Assembly: GCF_028281565.1 (NCBI RefSeq)
Contig: NZ_JANQJQ010000043.1
Span: forward strand, 62,001 to 126,000
Length of the DNA: 64,000 nt
Direction of reading: 5' to 3'
From: Seonamhaeicola sp.
GTDB lineage: Bacteria > Bacteroidota > Bacteroidia > Flavobacteriales > Flavobacteriaceae
A program made the translations under genes and the position numbers. How positions within the stretch are numbered: position 1 is the first letter of the stretch; each line of letters starts with the position of its first letter. Under the pieces are notes generated by a model. It saw only the letters and a list, made by a program, of their open reading frames with translations, made no database searches and was not told the DNA's origin. Below, in pieces: positions 8,088 to 16,313 of this stretch.

Positions 8088-8858
8088 TTAATATTTTACA
8101 AAGCGTCTAGTTTGCGTATTTTCATTAGAGGTTATTTTTAATATATAAATTCCTGTATTTAAGGTTGAAACATCGATAAAGGACTGTAGATAGGAAAGCT
8201 TGTTACTATAAACTTTTTTACCTAAGCTAGAATAGATGTCGGCATGACTATTATGATAATTATCAAATAATTTAATATTCAATAAAGAAGATACCGGGTT
8301 AGGGAATATTTTGAAGCTGTCTACTACCAGGTCATCAATTCCCAGGGTAATTCCGCTTGATGTAATTCCTCTATTACTCCCTCCGTGATTACCTAGGTTA
8401 AACGTTGAACCATTGCCTCTTGCCCAAACCAGATTAATTGAGGTATCTGATGTACTAAATACATAATCATTGCCTTCACCTGTGTTTAAAGCTCTGGTAG
8501 CAACTAAAGTACGTACACCCAATGAAGTGTTGTTTGAAGATATAGACCAGTCCTGATTAGTGTCTAAAACCGGCATACTACCTATTCCTTGAAAGGTTCT
8601 GTCGGTAAGATTAGTACCATCAAAAACTACTACATCTCCATTGTTTGTCATAGACTGTACTCCAAGTCCAAGGCCAAGCCAACGGTCATCAGGCCCTATT
8701 AATGTTAATGTAACCACTGTACTTGTAATATCAATTTGAGCGGAGTATTCCAAACCAGATGTGGTGGATAGTGTTACGGTACCGGTAGAATAAGTTTGAG
8801 CGTTTAAACATACATTCAAAGCAAGTAGTGTTGCGATAGTTAGTGTAATTTTTTTCAT
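8088..8858 (-). CDS. Secreted DOMON-like domain protein with T9SS type A sorting signal
   Basis: A 256-residue protein: signal peptide (about 1-20), a beta-sandwich of about 150 residues, and a C-terminal T9SS type A sorting domain (FKIFPNPVSSLLNIK ... GIYILKI ... FVKY, about 183-256). The central part carries DOMON-like features: DRWLGLGLG, GDVVVFDG, a QDWS segment, RTLVATRALNTGEGNDYVFS and NLGNHGGSNRG. DOMON domains bind haem or sugars in extracellular redox proteins; whether this one binds haem is inference. The sorting domain predicts outer-membrane translocation and surface attachment or release. Confidence 0.75.
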   Translation of the reverse strand: MKKITLTIATLLALNVCLNAQTYSTGTVTLSTTSGLEYSAQIDITSTVVTLTLIGPDDRWLGLGLGVQSMTNNGDVVVFDGTNLTDRTFQGIGSMPVLDTNQDWSISSNNTSLGVRTLVATRALNTGEGNDYVFSTSDTSINLVWARGNGSTFNLGNHGGSNRGITSSGITLGIDDLVVDSFKIFPNPVSSLLNIKLFDNYHNSHADIYSSLGKKVYSNKLSYLQSFIDVSTLNTGIYILKITSNENTQTRRFVKY

Positions 8859-8862
8859 GACC

Positions 8863-9378
8863 TTAATTTTTAAATAGTGAAAGTAATTCTTTGTTGTTGT
8901 TGATTAGTGCATAGTCGTAAGCCGACTTACCATTTCCGTCTTTTAAATCATAATTGGCACCTGCCCTAACTAAAAGTTCAGCTATTTCATTTTGTTTAAA
9001 TAATGTGGCATAATGTAACGCCGTTGTACCATTAGTATCGGCAATATTAGGATCAGCTTTTTTTTCTAAAAGCATGTTAGTAATGTTTAAATTTTGTTTT
9101 ACAACGGCAGCCATTAAAGGTGTACCATTATCACTATTGGAATTAACATCACAATTTTTGTCCAGTAAAAATTTTACGATAGATTCGTTACCATGGTAGC
9201 AGGCCAAAATTAGCGGGGTATAACCGGCATCATTCTTTGCATTAATCATTGAAGGGTCTTCATTAAAAACTTTTTCAATGTCATGGACATTTCCACTACG
9301 ACAAATGTCGAAAATATTGTTTTGGCAATAAGCAAGCATGGAAATGAAAAAAGCTAGTGATAGTAAGGTACTTTTCAT
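8863..9378 (-). CDS. Secreted ankyrin-repeat protein
   Basis: A 171-residue protein with a signal peptide (about 1-18, ending AYCQ) and four to five ankyrin repeats: NDAGYTPLILACYHGNESIVKFLLDKNCDVN, a degenerate NGTPLMAAVVKQNLNITNMLLEKKADPN unit, NGTTALHYATLFKQNEIAELLVRAGANYD and a final NGKSAYDYALINNNKELL. Ankyrin stacks bind proteins; periplasmic ones often protect or stabilise redox enzymes (catalase-associated AnkB-type proteins are an example). It is the second gene of the operon, between the OB-fold protein and the DOMON protein. Confidence 0.9.
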   Translation of the reverse strand: MKSTLLSLAFFISMLAYCQNNIFDICRSGNVHDIEKVFNEDPSMINAKNDAGYTPLILACYHGNESIVKFLLDKNCDVNSNSDNGTPLMAAVVKQNLNITNMLLEKKADPNIADTNGTTALHYATLFKQNEIAELLVRAGANYDLKDGNGKSAYDYALINNNKELLSLFKN

Positions 9379-9380
9379 AA

Positions 9381-9767
9381 TTATGGATTAATAATAATAC
9401 ACTGATCTAATTTAATTTCTTCCAAAAGGTCATCATAACCAATACACCGTCCTTTTATTTTTATAGAATTACCTTTTGAGATAGAGGCATTAACCGGTTT
9501 TTGTAACTGGCAAAATATCTTTTCATCTAAAACTATGTTTTGGTCATTAACTACTGATATTGACCCGGAAACTTCAATGACTTTATTTAAATATTGTTTT
9601 TCAGAATCAGCCGGTGCTATTAAAAATTCATTTGAAAGGGCTACCGAGGTCACTGTAAATTCGGCTTTTTCTCTTTCTATATTTCTATGCGCCTGGTATA
9701 TGTAATTATATGTAATTACACCTGCAATAATTATCAATAGTAATAAGATTATTAATCTTTTTCTCAT
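9381..9767 (-). CDS. Membrane-anchored OB-fold protein (tRNA_anti-like)
   Basis: A 128-residue protein with one N-terminal transmembrane helix (about residues 5-24) and an extracytoplasmic OB-fold-like domain: NKVIEVSGSISVVNDQNIVLD, then FCQLQ and KGNSIKIKGRCIGYDDLLEEIKLDQCIII. The pattern (KxVxVxGxI ... IxLxxxxxCxL ... VxIKGxCxGY) matches the tRNA_anti-like family of Bacteroidetes membrane proteins, whose function is not established. First gene of the six-gene run to 6279, with 2 bases to the ankyrin gene. Confidence 0.75.
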   Translation of the reverse strand: MRKRLIILLLLIIIAGVITYNYIYQAHRNIEREKAEFTVTSVALSNEFLIAPADSEKQYLNKVIEVSGSISVVNDQNIVLDEKIFCQLQKPVNASISKGNSIKIKGRCIGYDDLLEEIKLDQCIIINP

Positions 9768-9784
9768 TTCAGCATTCTTAAAAT

Positions 9785-9813
9785 ACTGCTTCAGTAGGGA
9801 CTACTGAAGCAGT
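9785..9813. terminator. Perfect 13-bp hairpin between lipoprotein gene and OB-fold operon
   Basis: ACTGCTTCAGTAG (9785-9797), loop GGA, CTACTGAAGCAGT (9801-9813). The arms are exactly complementary. On the minus strand, where both flanking genes lie, it is followed by ATTTTAAG; on the plus strand by TTTTAG. It probably ends transcription of the 9908-10978 gene, but it lies only 17 bases upstream of the OB-fold start codon, so it could also sit in that gene's leader. A second, weaker inverted repeat (AATCAAGT...ACTTGATT) is at about 9822-9847. Confidence 0.6.
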
Positions 9814-9907
9814 TTTAGCTAGAAATCAAGTGCTCAATAGAACTTGATTATAAAAAAACTTTCTTTTTCATAGAAGAGTAAGTTATACTAGCTTAATGTT
9901 TTTAATT

Positions 9908-10978
9908 TTAATCACAAATGTTATTATATCTTAGTCTGTTATTGTATCCTACCCTTAGGTCTATTTTAGTTTCAGAATACTCAGATATTTCATGTAATAT
10001 CCAGTCTTCGTTACAGTAATCTAAACCTGGTATATTAATAGCCACTGTTATATTATTCCCTTCTCCAGTGGCAACCCAGGTGCCATAGGCTCTCTGCCCA
10101 TCCCAGTAAGCACCAACACTACCATTTTTGCGAAAATTAAATGTGTAGCCTTCGTAATAATCATCCAGGTCGTTACCATATCGCTCTAACTTATCAATGG
10201 TCCAACTTCCACAACCGGTTAGAATAGACGCCAGTGTTTCGGTGTCACAGTCATCACAATCATCATCATTATAGTTATAATCATCATCTTCATCACAGGC
10301 ATTTCCATAGGTATCAATGGCACTTTTTAATTCATTAAGGTTGCTAATGTTTAGCACGGTATTATTGAAAAGCGTGATAGAGATAGGGAAATTTATGGTT
10401 ACAAAGTCTGAGGCACTTAAATTATCAATAAAGCCATATAAATCTTCATCTGAATGAATAGTAATAATATCAAGGGTTTCGCTATCGGTATTAAATAAGG
10501 AAGCGCTTATCGGGTATTGAAAATCCAAACACTCAATATCGTCATCCAATTCGTTTTCTCCATTGCAGTTTTTAGAATAGTTAGCCAATTCTTCAGCATT
10601 AGTAACAGTTACTTCAGTGAAATCTCCAAGAATGATTGTAACAGGGTATGCAATATCAAGTATGTCGGTATCATCATCGGAGTCGTCAAAAATATATTCA
10701 ACAATTTTGTAATCCTCTTTAGAGTTAACATCTATTTTTAAGCCATTTACTGTAACTTCTACAGGTAATTTAATATTAAAACAGTTTGAATAATCTAGAA
10801 TGTTATCCTCAGACCCGTCATTGATTGCAATCTTTTGAATTAAATTGGTAATAACTGAGTTTTTAACCAGTTTTTCCTCTTCGGGAGCTTCAATAAACTC
10901 CATATCTTCTTTTCTACAACTTATAAATAAGAGCAGACAAAGCATGGTTAAAAGGAAATTTAAAGTATTAATTCTCAT
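9908..10978 (-). CDS. Acidic repeat lipoprotein of unknown function
   Basis: A 356-residue lipoprotein (leader with lipobox FISC, Cys21). The body contains four diverged copies of one unit of about 60-70 residues, each with a (hydrophobic)-P-(V/I) strand, a turn and a strand ending in an acidic helix start: IKLPVEVTVNG...NSKEDY, IAYPVTIILGD...TNAEEL, FQYPISASLFN...HSDEDL, INFPISITLFN...SNLNEL. A highly acidic linker (about residues 228-243) separates them from a C-terminal beta domain (TGCGSWTIDKLERYG ... GTWVATGEGN) that resembles lipocalin-like domains. It is divergent from the ECF sigma gene. The role is unknown; adhesion or ligand binding at the surface is speculation. Confidence 0.7.
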   Translation of the reverse strand: MRINTLNFLLTMLCLLLFISCRKEDMEFIEAPEEEKLVKNSVITNLIQKIAINDGSEDNILDYSNCFNIKLPVEVTVNGLKIDVNSKEDYKIVEYIFDDSDDDTDILDIAYPVTIILGDFTEVTVTNAEELANYSKNCNGENELDDDIECLDFQYPISASLFNTDSETLDIITIHSDEDLYGFIDNLSASDFVTINFPISITLFNNTVLNISNLNELKSAIDTYGNACDEDDDYNYNDDDCDDCDTETLASILTGCGSWTIDKLERYGNDLDDYYEGYTFNFRKNGSVGAYWDGQRAYGTWVATGEGNNITVAINIPGLDYCNEDWILHEISEYSETKIDLRVGYNNRLRYNNICD

Positions 10979-11081
10979 ATAATCAGTAAGGCTAACTTAA
11001 GCCATCTAATATTATAACAACCGGTTTTTAAAAACTCCTGAAAAAAATAAATATTTTTTTACATAACTTTAGACAAAAAAA

Positions 11082-11606
11082 TTGTCAGAAGAGCTTAACG
11101 AAGATATTTGTAAAGAAAGGGTGTTTGAGCATATATACAATAAGTATGTGCAAGATTTACAAAGTTTTTTGTTTTATAAATACGGAGATAAATCTAATCC
11201 CAATGATTTAGCTCAGGAAGCATTTATTAAGTTATGGGATAATTGTAAGGATGTAAGTTTGTCAAAGGCAAAGTCTTTTTTATACAGGGTTGCTAATAAT
11301 ATGGCGTTAAATGTTGTAAAGCATGAAAAGGTAGTTTTAAAATATAATCAGGCTCATAAAAAAGATTATACTAATGAGTCCCCGGAGTTTCTCCTGGAAA
11401 AAGATCAATTTTTAAAACAATACCAAAGTATTCTGGAAAATTTAAAGGAAGAACAACGCGTTGCTTTTTTATTGAGTAAGGTTGAAGGAAAAAAACACCG
11501 TGAAATAGCACAGATTATGGGGGTGACTCAAAAAGTAGTAGAGTACAGGATTTATACGGCTTTCAATACTTTAAAAGAAAAACTGGAAGGATTTAAAATA
11601 AAATAA
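11082..11606 (+). CDS. RNA polymerase ECF sigma factor (FecI-like)
   Basis: A 174-residue sigma-70 ECF protein. Region 2 reads YVQDLQSFLFYKYGDKSNPNDLAQEAFIKLWD, and region 4 has LKEEQRVAFLLSKVEGKKHREIAQIMGVTQKVVEYRIYTAFNTLKEKL with the helix-turn-helix. The start must be TTG at 11082: an in-frame TAG lies at 11070-11072 and no ATG occurs before the conserved region. It precedes a FecR-like anti-sigma gene and a TonB receptor with an STN domain, the standard order of a FecI/FecR/FecA signalling cassette in Bacteroidetes, in which substrate binding at the receptor activates the sigma factor. A TAACTTTA -7-like element at 11065-11072 would make the transcript nearly leaderless. Confidence 0.92.
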   Translation: MSEELNEDICKERVFEHIYNKYVQDLQSFLFYKYGDKSNPNDLAQEAFIKLWDNCKDVSLSKAKSFLYRVANNMALNVVKHEKVVLKYNQAHKKDYTNESPEFLLEKDQFLKQYQSILENLKEEQRVAFLLSKVEGKKHREIAQIMGVTQKVVEYRIYTAFNTLKEKLEGFKIK

Positions 11607-11653
11607 TCAGGAGAATTTAAGCTGGAGTTGTTATATATATAGCTTACGTGATT

Positions 11654-12562
11654 ATGGATAAAGAAGATTTAGTAAAAAAATGGCTTAATGAAGAACTTAC
11701 CGATGCTGAAAAAAAGCAGCTCAGTAAGTCAGGTGATCATGAATTCAATGAATATATTGTTAGTAGTGCTCACCATTTTAAAGCCTCTAACTTTTATGAT
11801 ACCTCTACTTTTGATTCGTTTAAGAAGTCTTATAAACAACAAAAACCGACAAAAAAGTTAATCCGGTTTAATACTTTGTTAAAAGTAGCCAGTGTTGTAA
11901 TAATTGGTTTGGGGTTATATTATGCGTTCTTTTTCAATGCTCAAACCTGTATTGAAACCCTGGCCGGAGAGAAAATGGTTATTGCATTGCCGGATAATTC
12001 CAAAGTAGAATTAAATGCGTTATCATCGGTTACATACCATGTCGGGAAATGGAAGGATGACAGGACCTTGTTGCTGGAGGGAGAAGCCTTTTTTAAGGTT
12101 GAAGAAGGTAGTTCATTTAAGGTTAAAACAAGCCATGGTTTAGTGGCTGTTCTGGGGACGGAATTTAATGTTAAACAACGGGATAATTACTTTGAGGTTA
12201 CATGTTTTGAGGGTACGGTCAAAGTTAATTTTAATGAGTTTAATAAAACACTATTTCAAGGGGATACTTTTTTGGTTTTGAACGGAAAATTGATCCAAGG
12301 AAAGATAGATAGTAAAGTGCCCGTATGGACAGAAAATATGAGCGCGTTTAATGCCATACCTTTTAAGGAGGTGCTTGCTGAAATTGAGAGACAGTATAAT
12401 TTACAGATTGTCTATAAAAATATTAATATTAACAGGTTATTTACGGGAGGCTTTCCGCATGATGATCTTGAAAATGCTTTAATAGCGATTACCCAACCAA
12501 TGAACTTATCGTATGAGTTAAATACTTCAAACATGGTAATAATTCATGATAAGGAAAACTAG
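11654..12562 (+). CDS. FecR-like anti-sigma factor
   Basis: A 302-residue protein from ATG 11654; an in-frame GTG lies at 11648. A cytoplasmic N-terminal region of about 70 residues (LVKKWLNEELTDAEKKQL) should hold the sigma factor. One transmembrane helix follows (about 74-94), then the periplasmic FecR domain (LAGEKMVIALPDNSKVELNALSSVTY ... GEAFFKVEEGSSFKVKTSHG ... VLGTEFNVK) and a C-terminal STN-like segment (FKEVLAEIERQYNLQIVYKN). It transmits the receptor's ligand-bound signal to the ECF factor. It overlaps the TonB receptor gene by 17 bases, suggesting coupled translation. Confidence 0.93.
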   Translation: MDKEDLVKKWLNEELTDAEKKQLSKSGDHEFNEYIVSSAHHFKASNFYDTSTFDSFKKSYKQQKPTKKLIRFNTLLKVASVVIIGLGLYYAFFFNAQTCIETLAGEKMVIALPDNSKVELNALSSVTYHVGKWKDDRTLLLEGEAFFKVEEGSSFKVKTSHGLVAVLGTEFNVKQRDNYFEVTCFEGTVKVNFNEFNKTLFQGDTFLVLNGKLIQGKIDSKVPVWTENMSAFNAIPFKEVLAEIERQYNLQIVYKNININRLFTGGFPHDDLENALIAITQPMNLSYELNTSNMVIIHDKEN

Positions 12563-15071
12563 TAAAATAATCATTTCCTTTAGTTTTTTACTTCTTGTTT
12601 CATTTAGTATTAATGCTCAAGATGCCAGTAAACCAAAGCCGCTAGCATCTGTTCTTGCTGACCTTCAGAATAAGTTTAAGATCAAGTTTAATTATGCGGA
12701 AGATATCGTAGAGCATATTTTTTTAACGCCACCGGAAGAAAATCTAACACTGTCGAAAGTTTTAATATATCTTGAAAGTAAAACCACTTTACTGTACACC
12801 AAACTTAATAATGATATAGTATTAATTAGGCCTAAGTCCAAAAAGGAAGAAGTAATAGAAATTTGTGGTTATTTAAAGGATAAGAACAAGTTACAACCTA
12901 TATCATTAGCTATAGTGCAATCAGGCGATAACCGAACCACCACAGATGAAGACGGCTACTTTCAAATCCAGATATCAAACCTTGAAACGCTCGTTAAAAT
13001 TACCCATTTGGGGTATAAAACAATTGAGAAACCATACGATCAATTTGTTTTAAGTACCTGCGCAGATATATACTTAACACAGGACTTTCAACCGTTGTCA
13101 GAGGTCGTTATATCCAATTACATAGCTACAGGAATCAACAAAATAAGTGACGGCTCTTATGAAGTGGATTTTTCTAAGTTCGATATTTTGCCGGGTTTGA
13201 TAGATCATGATATTTTACATTCCGTACAGGCGTTCCCGGGTATCATTAGTGCTAACGAAACGGTTTCAAATATCAATATTAGAGGCGGGACACACGATCA
13301 GAACCTAATACTCTGGGATGGTATTAAAATGTATCAATCCGGTCATTTTTTTGGCCTTATATCCATGTACAATCCTCATATTACCCAAAAGGGATTTTTA
13401 AGAAAAAATGGTAGCGACGTAAGTTATACCGATGGTGTTTCTGGTACCATTATAATGGAAACCGAAAATAGGGTTAATGATGTTTTTAAAGGTGTTGTAG
13501 ATGTTAATTTAACCAATATTAACGCCTTTGCTGATGTGCCTGTTGGTAACAGGTCTTCTTTTCAAATAGCGACCAGAAAGTCTATTAGTGATTTTTTTGA
13601 AACTCCAACGTATAATTCATTTTTTGATAGAATTTCACAGAACACAGAAGTGGCGGGTAATGCAACGGCCATTTCAAACACGGATGAAGCGTTTGATTTT
13701 TATGATATTTCATTGCGATGGATATTTAAAATTAATGATAACGAAGAATTGCGTTTAAATTTTATTAATGCCCATAATAAGCTTCAGTTTAATGAAAATG
13801 CCATAGTTCGTAATCAGGCTGAATCTAAAACAAGTACATTAACTCAAAATAGTATTGCCGGTGGTTTGCAGTATAAGAGGTACTGGAATAATAAACTAAA
13901 CACCACTTTTGAGATTTATGAGACAGATTATAAGCTTAAGTCTTTGAATTCAAATGTATTGGAGTTTCAGCGTTTTTTGCAGGAAAATGTGGTTTCGGAA
14001 ACCAGTACCAAGTTAAAACTGAACTATTTTCCAAACAATGACCTAAACCTTTTATTCGGGTATCATTTTGTTGAAACAGAAGTGTCTAATTTAGATGATG
14101 TAGACAATCCTGTTTACAGGTTATTGGTTTCAGAAGTATTGAGAACACATGGTATTTTTTCTCAATTTTATTATAAATCTAAATCTGGAACAACTAATGT
14201 CAACTTCGGATTAAGATATAATTACATTAGTAAGTTTAAAAAAACACTTTTGGAGCCCAGATTCAGCTTTATGAAGCGTTTTGCAAACCATTTTACTTTT
14301 GAGTTGTTAGGTGAGTTTAAGCATCAGAATACCTCTCAAATTATAAATTTTCAAAGTGATTTTTTAGGAATTGAAAAGCGTAGGTGGCAACTATCCAATG
14401 ATCAGGATATTCCTGTAATAACCAGTAAACAGTTTTCTGCAGGCCTGAATTATAATCATAATAATTGGCTGTTAAGTGTTAAGGGGTATGTAAAAAAAGT
14501 TAATGGTATTACCGCACAAAGTCAGGGTTTTCAAAATCAGTACGAGTTCGTTAAAAGTAAGGGAAGTTATGACGCCTACGGTTTGGATATGTTATTTAGA
14601 AAGCAGATAAGCCATTTTAATTTATGGTTAAGTTATTTCTGTTTAAATAGCGATTATCATTTTAAAGATTTAGAGCCTCGTGCGTTTCCAAGTAATTATA
14701 GTATATCTCATGCTTTAACTTTTGGAACCACCTATGCCAATAAAAAAGTCAAACTCTCCGGAGGATTAAATTGGCATTCAGGCAAACCGGTAACCAGCCC
14801 AATAAGTAACAATGAAATCATAAATGGCAACATTAATTTTGGAGCTACTAATGAAGCAACGCTACAAGACTATTTAAGGTTAGATATGTCTGCGCTATAC
14901 AATTTTAGGTTAAGAAAAGCTAAAACGGAAGTGGGAATATCTCTTTGGAATGTATTGAATAGAAAGAACGCGCTTAACAATTTTTATAGCGTCACCAGCG
15001 GCATGCTTAATGAAACCGTGCAACAGTCATTGGGGTTTACACCAAATGCCGTTGTAAGGGTTCAATTTTAA
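12546..15071 (+). CDS. TonB-dependent receptor with STN and carboxypeptidase-like domains (FecA-type)
   Basis: An 841-residue outer-membrane protein. In order: signal peptide (1-25), STN signalling domain (about 30-97, LASVLADLQNKFKIKFNYAED), a CarboxypepD-reg-like beta-sandwich (about 105-185), a TonB plug (LHSVQAFPGIISANETVSNINIRGG...) and a barrel to a terminal VVRVQF. The STN domain and the preceding FecI/FecR pair mark it as a transducing receptor that reports substrate uptake. The substrate is not evident: no siderophore enzyme, SusD homologue or polysaccharide lyase lies nearby. The gene ends by overlapping the convergent thioesterase gene by four bases. Confidence 0.93.
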   Translation: MIRKTSKIIISFSFLLLVSFSINAQDASKPKPLASVLADLQNKFKIKFNYAEDIVEHIFLTPPEENLTLSKVLIYLESKTTLLYTKLNNDIVLIRPKSKKEEVIEICGYLKDKNKLQPISLAIVQSGDNRTTTDEDGYFQIQISNLETLVKITHLGYKTIEKPYDQFVLSTCADIYLTQDFQPLSEVVISNYIATGINKISDGSYEVDFSKFDILPGLIDHDILHSVQAFPGIISANETVSNINIRGGTHDQNLILWDGIKMYQSGHFFGLISMYNPHITQKGFLRKNGSDVSYTDGVSGTIIMETENRVNDVFKGVVDVNLTNINAFADVPVGNRSSFQIATRKSISDFFETPTYNSFFDRISQNTEVAGNATAISNTDEAFDFYDISLRWIFKINDNEELRLNFINAHNKLQFNENAIVRNQAESKTSTLTQNSIAGGLQYKRYWNNKLNTTFEIYETDYKLKSLNSNVLEFQRFLQENVVSETSTKLKLNYFPNNDLNLLFGYHFVETEVSNLDDVDNPVYRLLVSEVLRTHGIFSQFYYKSKSGTTNVNFGLRYNYISKFKKTLLEPRFSFMKRFANHFTFELLGEFKHQNTSQIINFQSDFLGIEKRRWQLSNDQDIPVITSKQFSAGLNYNHNNWLLSVKGYVKKVNGITAQSQGFQNQYEFVKSKGSYDAYGLDMLFRKQISHFNLWLSYFCLNSDYHFKDLEPRAFPSNYSISHALTFGTTYANKKVKLSGGLNWHSGKPVTSPISNNEIINGNINFGATNEATLQDYLRLDMSALYNFRLRKAKTEVGISLWNVLNRKNALNNFYSVTSGMLNETVQQSLGFTPNAVVRVQF

Positions 15072-15604
15072 AGTTCAATTCTTACATTATGCTGCTTTAA
15101 GGTATCTATATGGTCTTCGATCTTAAATTCTGAAGATTTAAATAAGGTTGTTCTTTTTTTAGACTGTTCCTGCCTGGCAATACTTCTGGAAAAGCGTCTG
15201 GCACTTTGTTCACTGTCTAAAATAAGCCCGGGAACCGGAACATTATGGCCGTTTTTGTCTTTGGCAACCATGGTAAAATAAGAAGAGTTACAGTGTTTCT
15301 TTGCACCGGTCTGAACATTCTCGGCTTCAACTCTAACACCTATAACCATAGAGGTCCTACCCGTGTAATTAACCGAAGCTTTTAAAGTTACCAGTTCACC
15401 AACATCAATGGGATTTAAAAAATCAACGCGGTTTACAGAAGCCGTAACACAATAATGCCTGGAATGTTTTGAAGCACAGGCAAAAGCAATTTGGTCCATT
15501 AAATTTAAAATATAGCCACCGTGAATTTTTCCACTAAAATTGGAATGTGCGGGCAACATTAATTCTGTAATAGTTACCTGGGATTCTTTTGCGCTTTTAA
15601 ACAT
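15068..15604 (-). CDS. Acyl-CoA thioesterase, hotdog fold (YciA-like)
   Basis: A protein of about 178 residues. The hotdog hallmarks are PAHSNFSGKIHGGYILNLMDQIAFACASKHS (central helix), then VDFLNPIDVGELVTLKASVNYTGRTSMVIGVRVEAENVQTG. Members hydrolyse acyl-CoAs in the cytoplasm and form trimers of hotdog dimers. I use ATG 15604; an in-frame TTG at 15616 would overlap the upstream DUF3307 gene by eight bases. A charged C-terminal extension of about 45 residues (from about residue 130) is typical of Bacteroidetes homologues. It is the last gene of the satD-DUF3307 transcription unit. Confidence 0.9.
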   Translation of the reverse strand: MFKSAKESQVTITELMLPAHSNFSGKIHGGYILNLMDQIAFACASKHSRHYCVTASVNRVDFLNPIDVGELVTLKASVNYTGRTSMVIGVRVEAENVQTGAKKHCNSSYFTMVAKDKNGHNVPVPGLILDSEQSARRFSRSIARQEQSKKRTTLFKSSEFKIEDHIDTLKQHNVRIEL

Positions 15605-15608
15605 AGTT

Positions 15609-16313
15609 TTAAACAATTAAATTGTATAGCACTCCGGTTATAATGGCAATGCCAAAACTTATTAGTGTACCTATTAAGATGTATTCGGTAAGTTGCCTGT
15701 CTTTAGATTCCCGCAGATCACCAAAACGAAAAACCGATTTAGCTGTAATTAAAAAGCCCACAGCTTCCCAATGCCCCAATACAATGAAAATGAACACTAA
15801 AATGCGCTCTAAAATACCAATATATTTGCCGGCATCCTCAAGGGATTCGTTACTTTTAGTGAGTTCTGAAATATTCCACTTTAAAAAAATGGTTTTCATA
15901 ATAATAGACACCGGAATTGTTAAAAATAATAAACAGGTAATGAGCAAGACGGTGTCTTCGGTCACCACTATTTCAATGGTCGATGCTTCTTTTGAAACCA
16001 TAAAATAACATATTGAAATGACTACTATATGGCAAAGTTGATCGATAAAAAACAATAATCGTTTTGTTTTTTTCTTTTGAATTGAAAGTTTAATGGCATC
16101 GATTATGAAATGCGACACTCCAATTATCAAAGGAATAAACCATAAGGTTATATCCCAAATCAATAAGGCGGTAACCGCTATATGGATTAATACGTGGAAA
16201 TACAGCTTTGGTGATCTTAGTTTCTTCTTTTCCTTTTCTTTTACCCATTTGGCAGGTTGCAGAAAAAAGTCACCTATAATGTGTGCTAAGAATAGCTTTA
16301 AAAATAAGGTCAT
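15609..16313 (-). CDS. DUF3307 family membrane protein
   Basis: A 234-residue integral membrane protein with six or so hydrophobic helices and charged loops. The N-terminus (LFLKLFLAHIIGDFFLQP) and the GVSHFIIDAIKLSI segment are typical of DUF3307. The family has no assigned activity but is repeatedly encoded with SatD-type proteins. Here its ATG overlaps the satD stop as ATGA (16310-16313), strong evidence for translational coupling. It is probably controlled by the operator cluster upstream of satD. Confidence 0.88.
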   Translation of the reverse strand: MTLFLKLFLAHIIGDFFLQPAKWVKEKEKKKLRSPKLYFHVLIHIAVTALLIWDITLWFIPLIIGVSHFIIDAIKLSIQKKKTKRLLFFIDQLCHIVVISICYFMVSKEASTIEIVVTEDTVLLITCLLFLTIPVSIIMKTIFLKWNISELTKSNESLEDAGKYIGILERILVFIFIVLGHWEAVGFLITAKSVFRFGDLRESKDRQLTEYILIGTLISFGIAIITGVLYNLIV

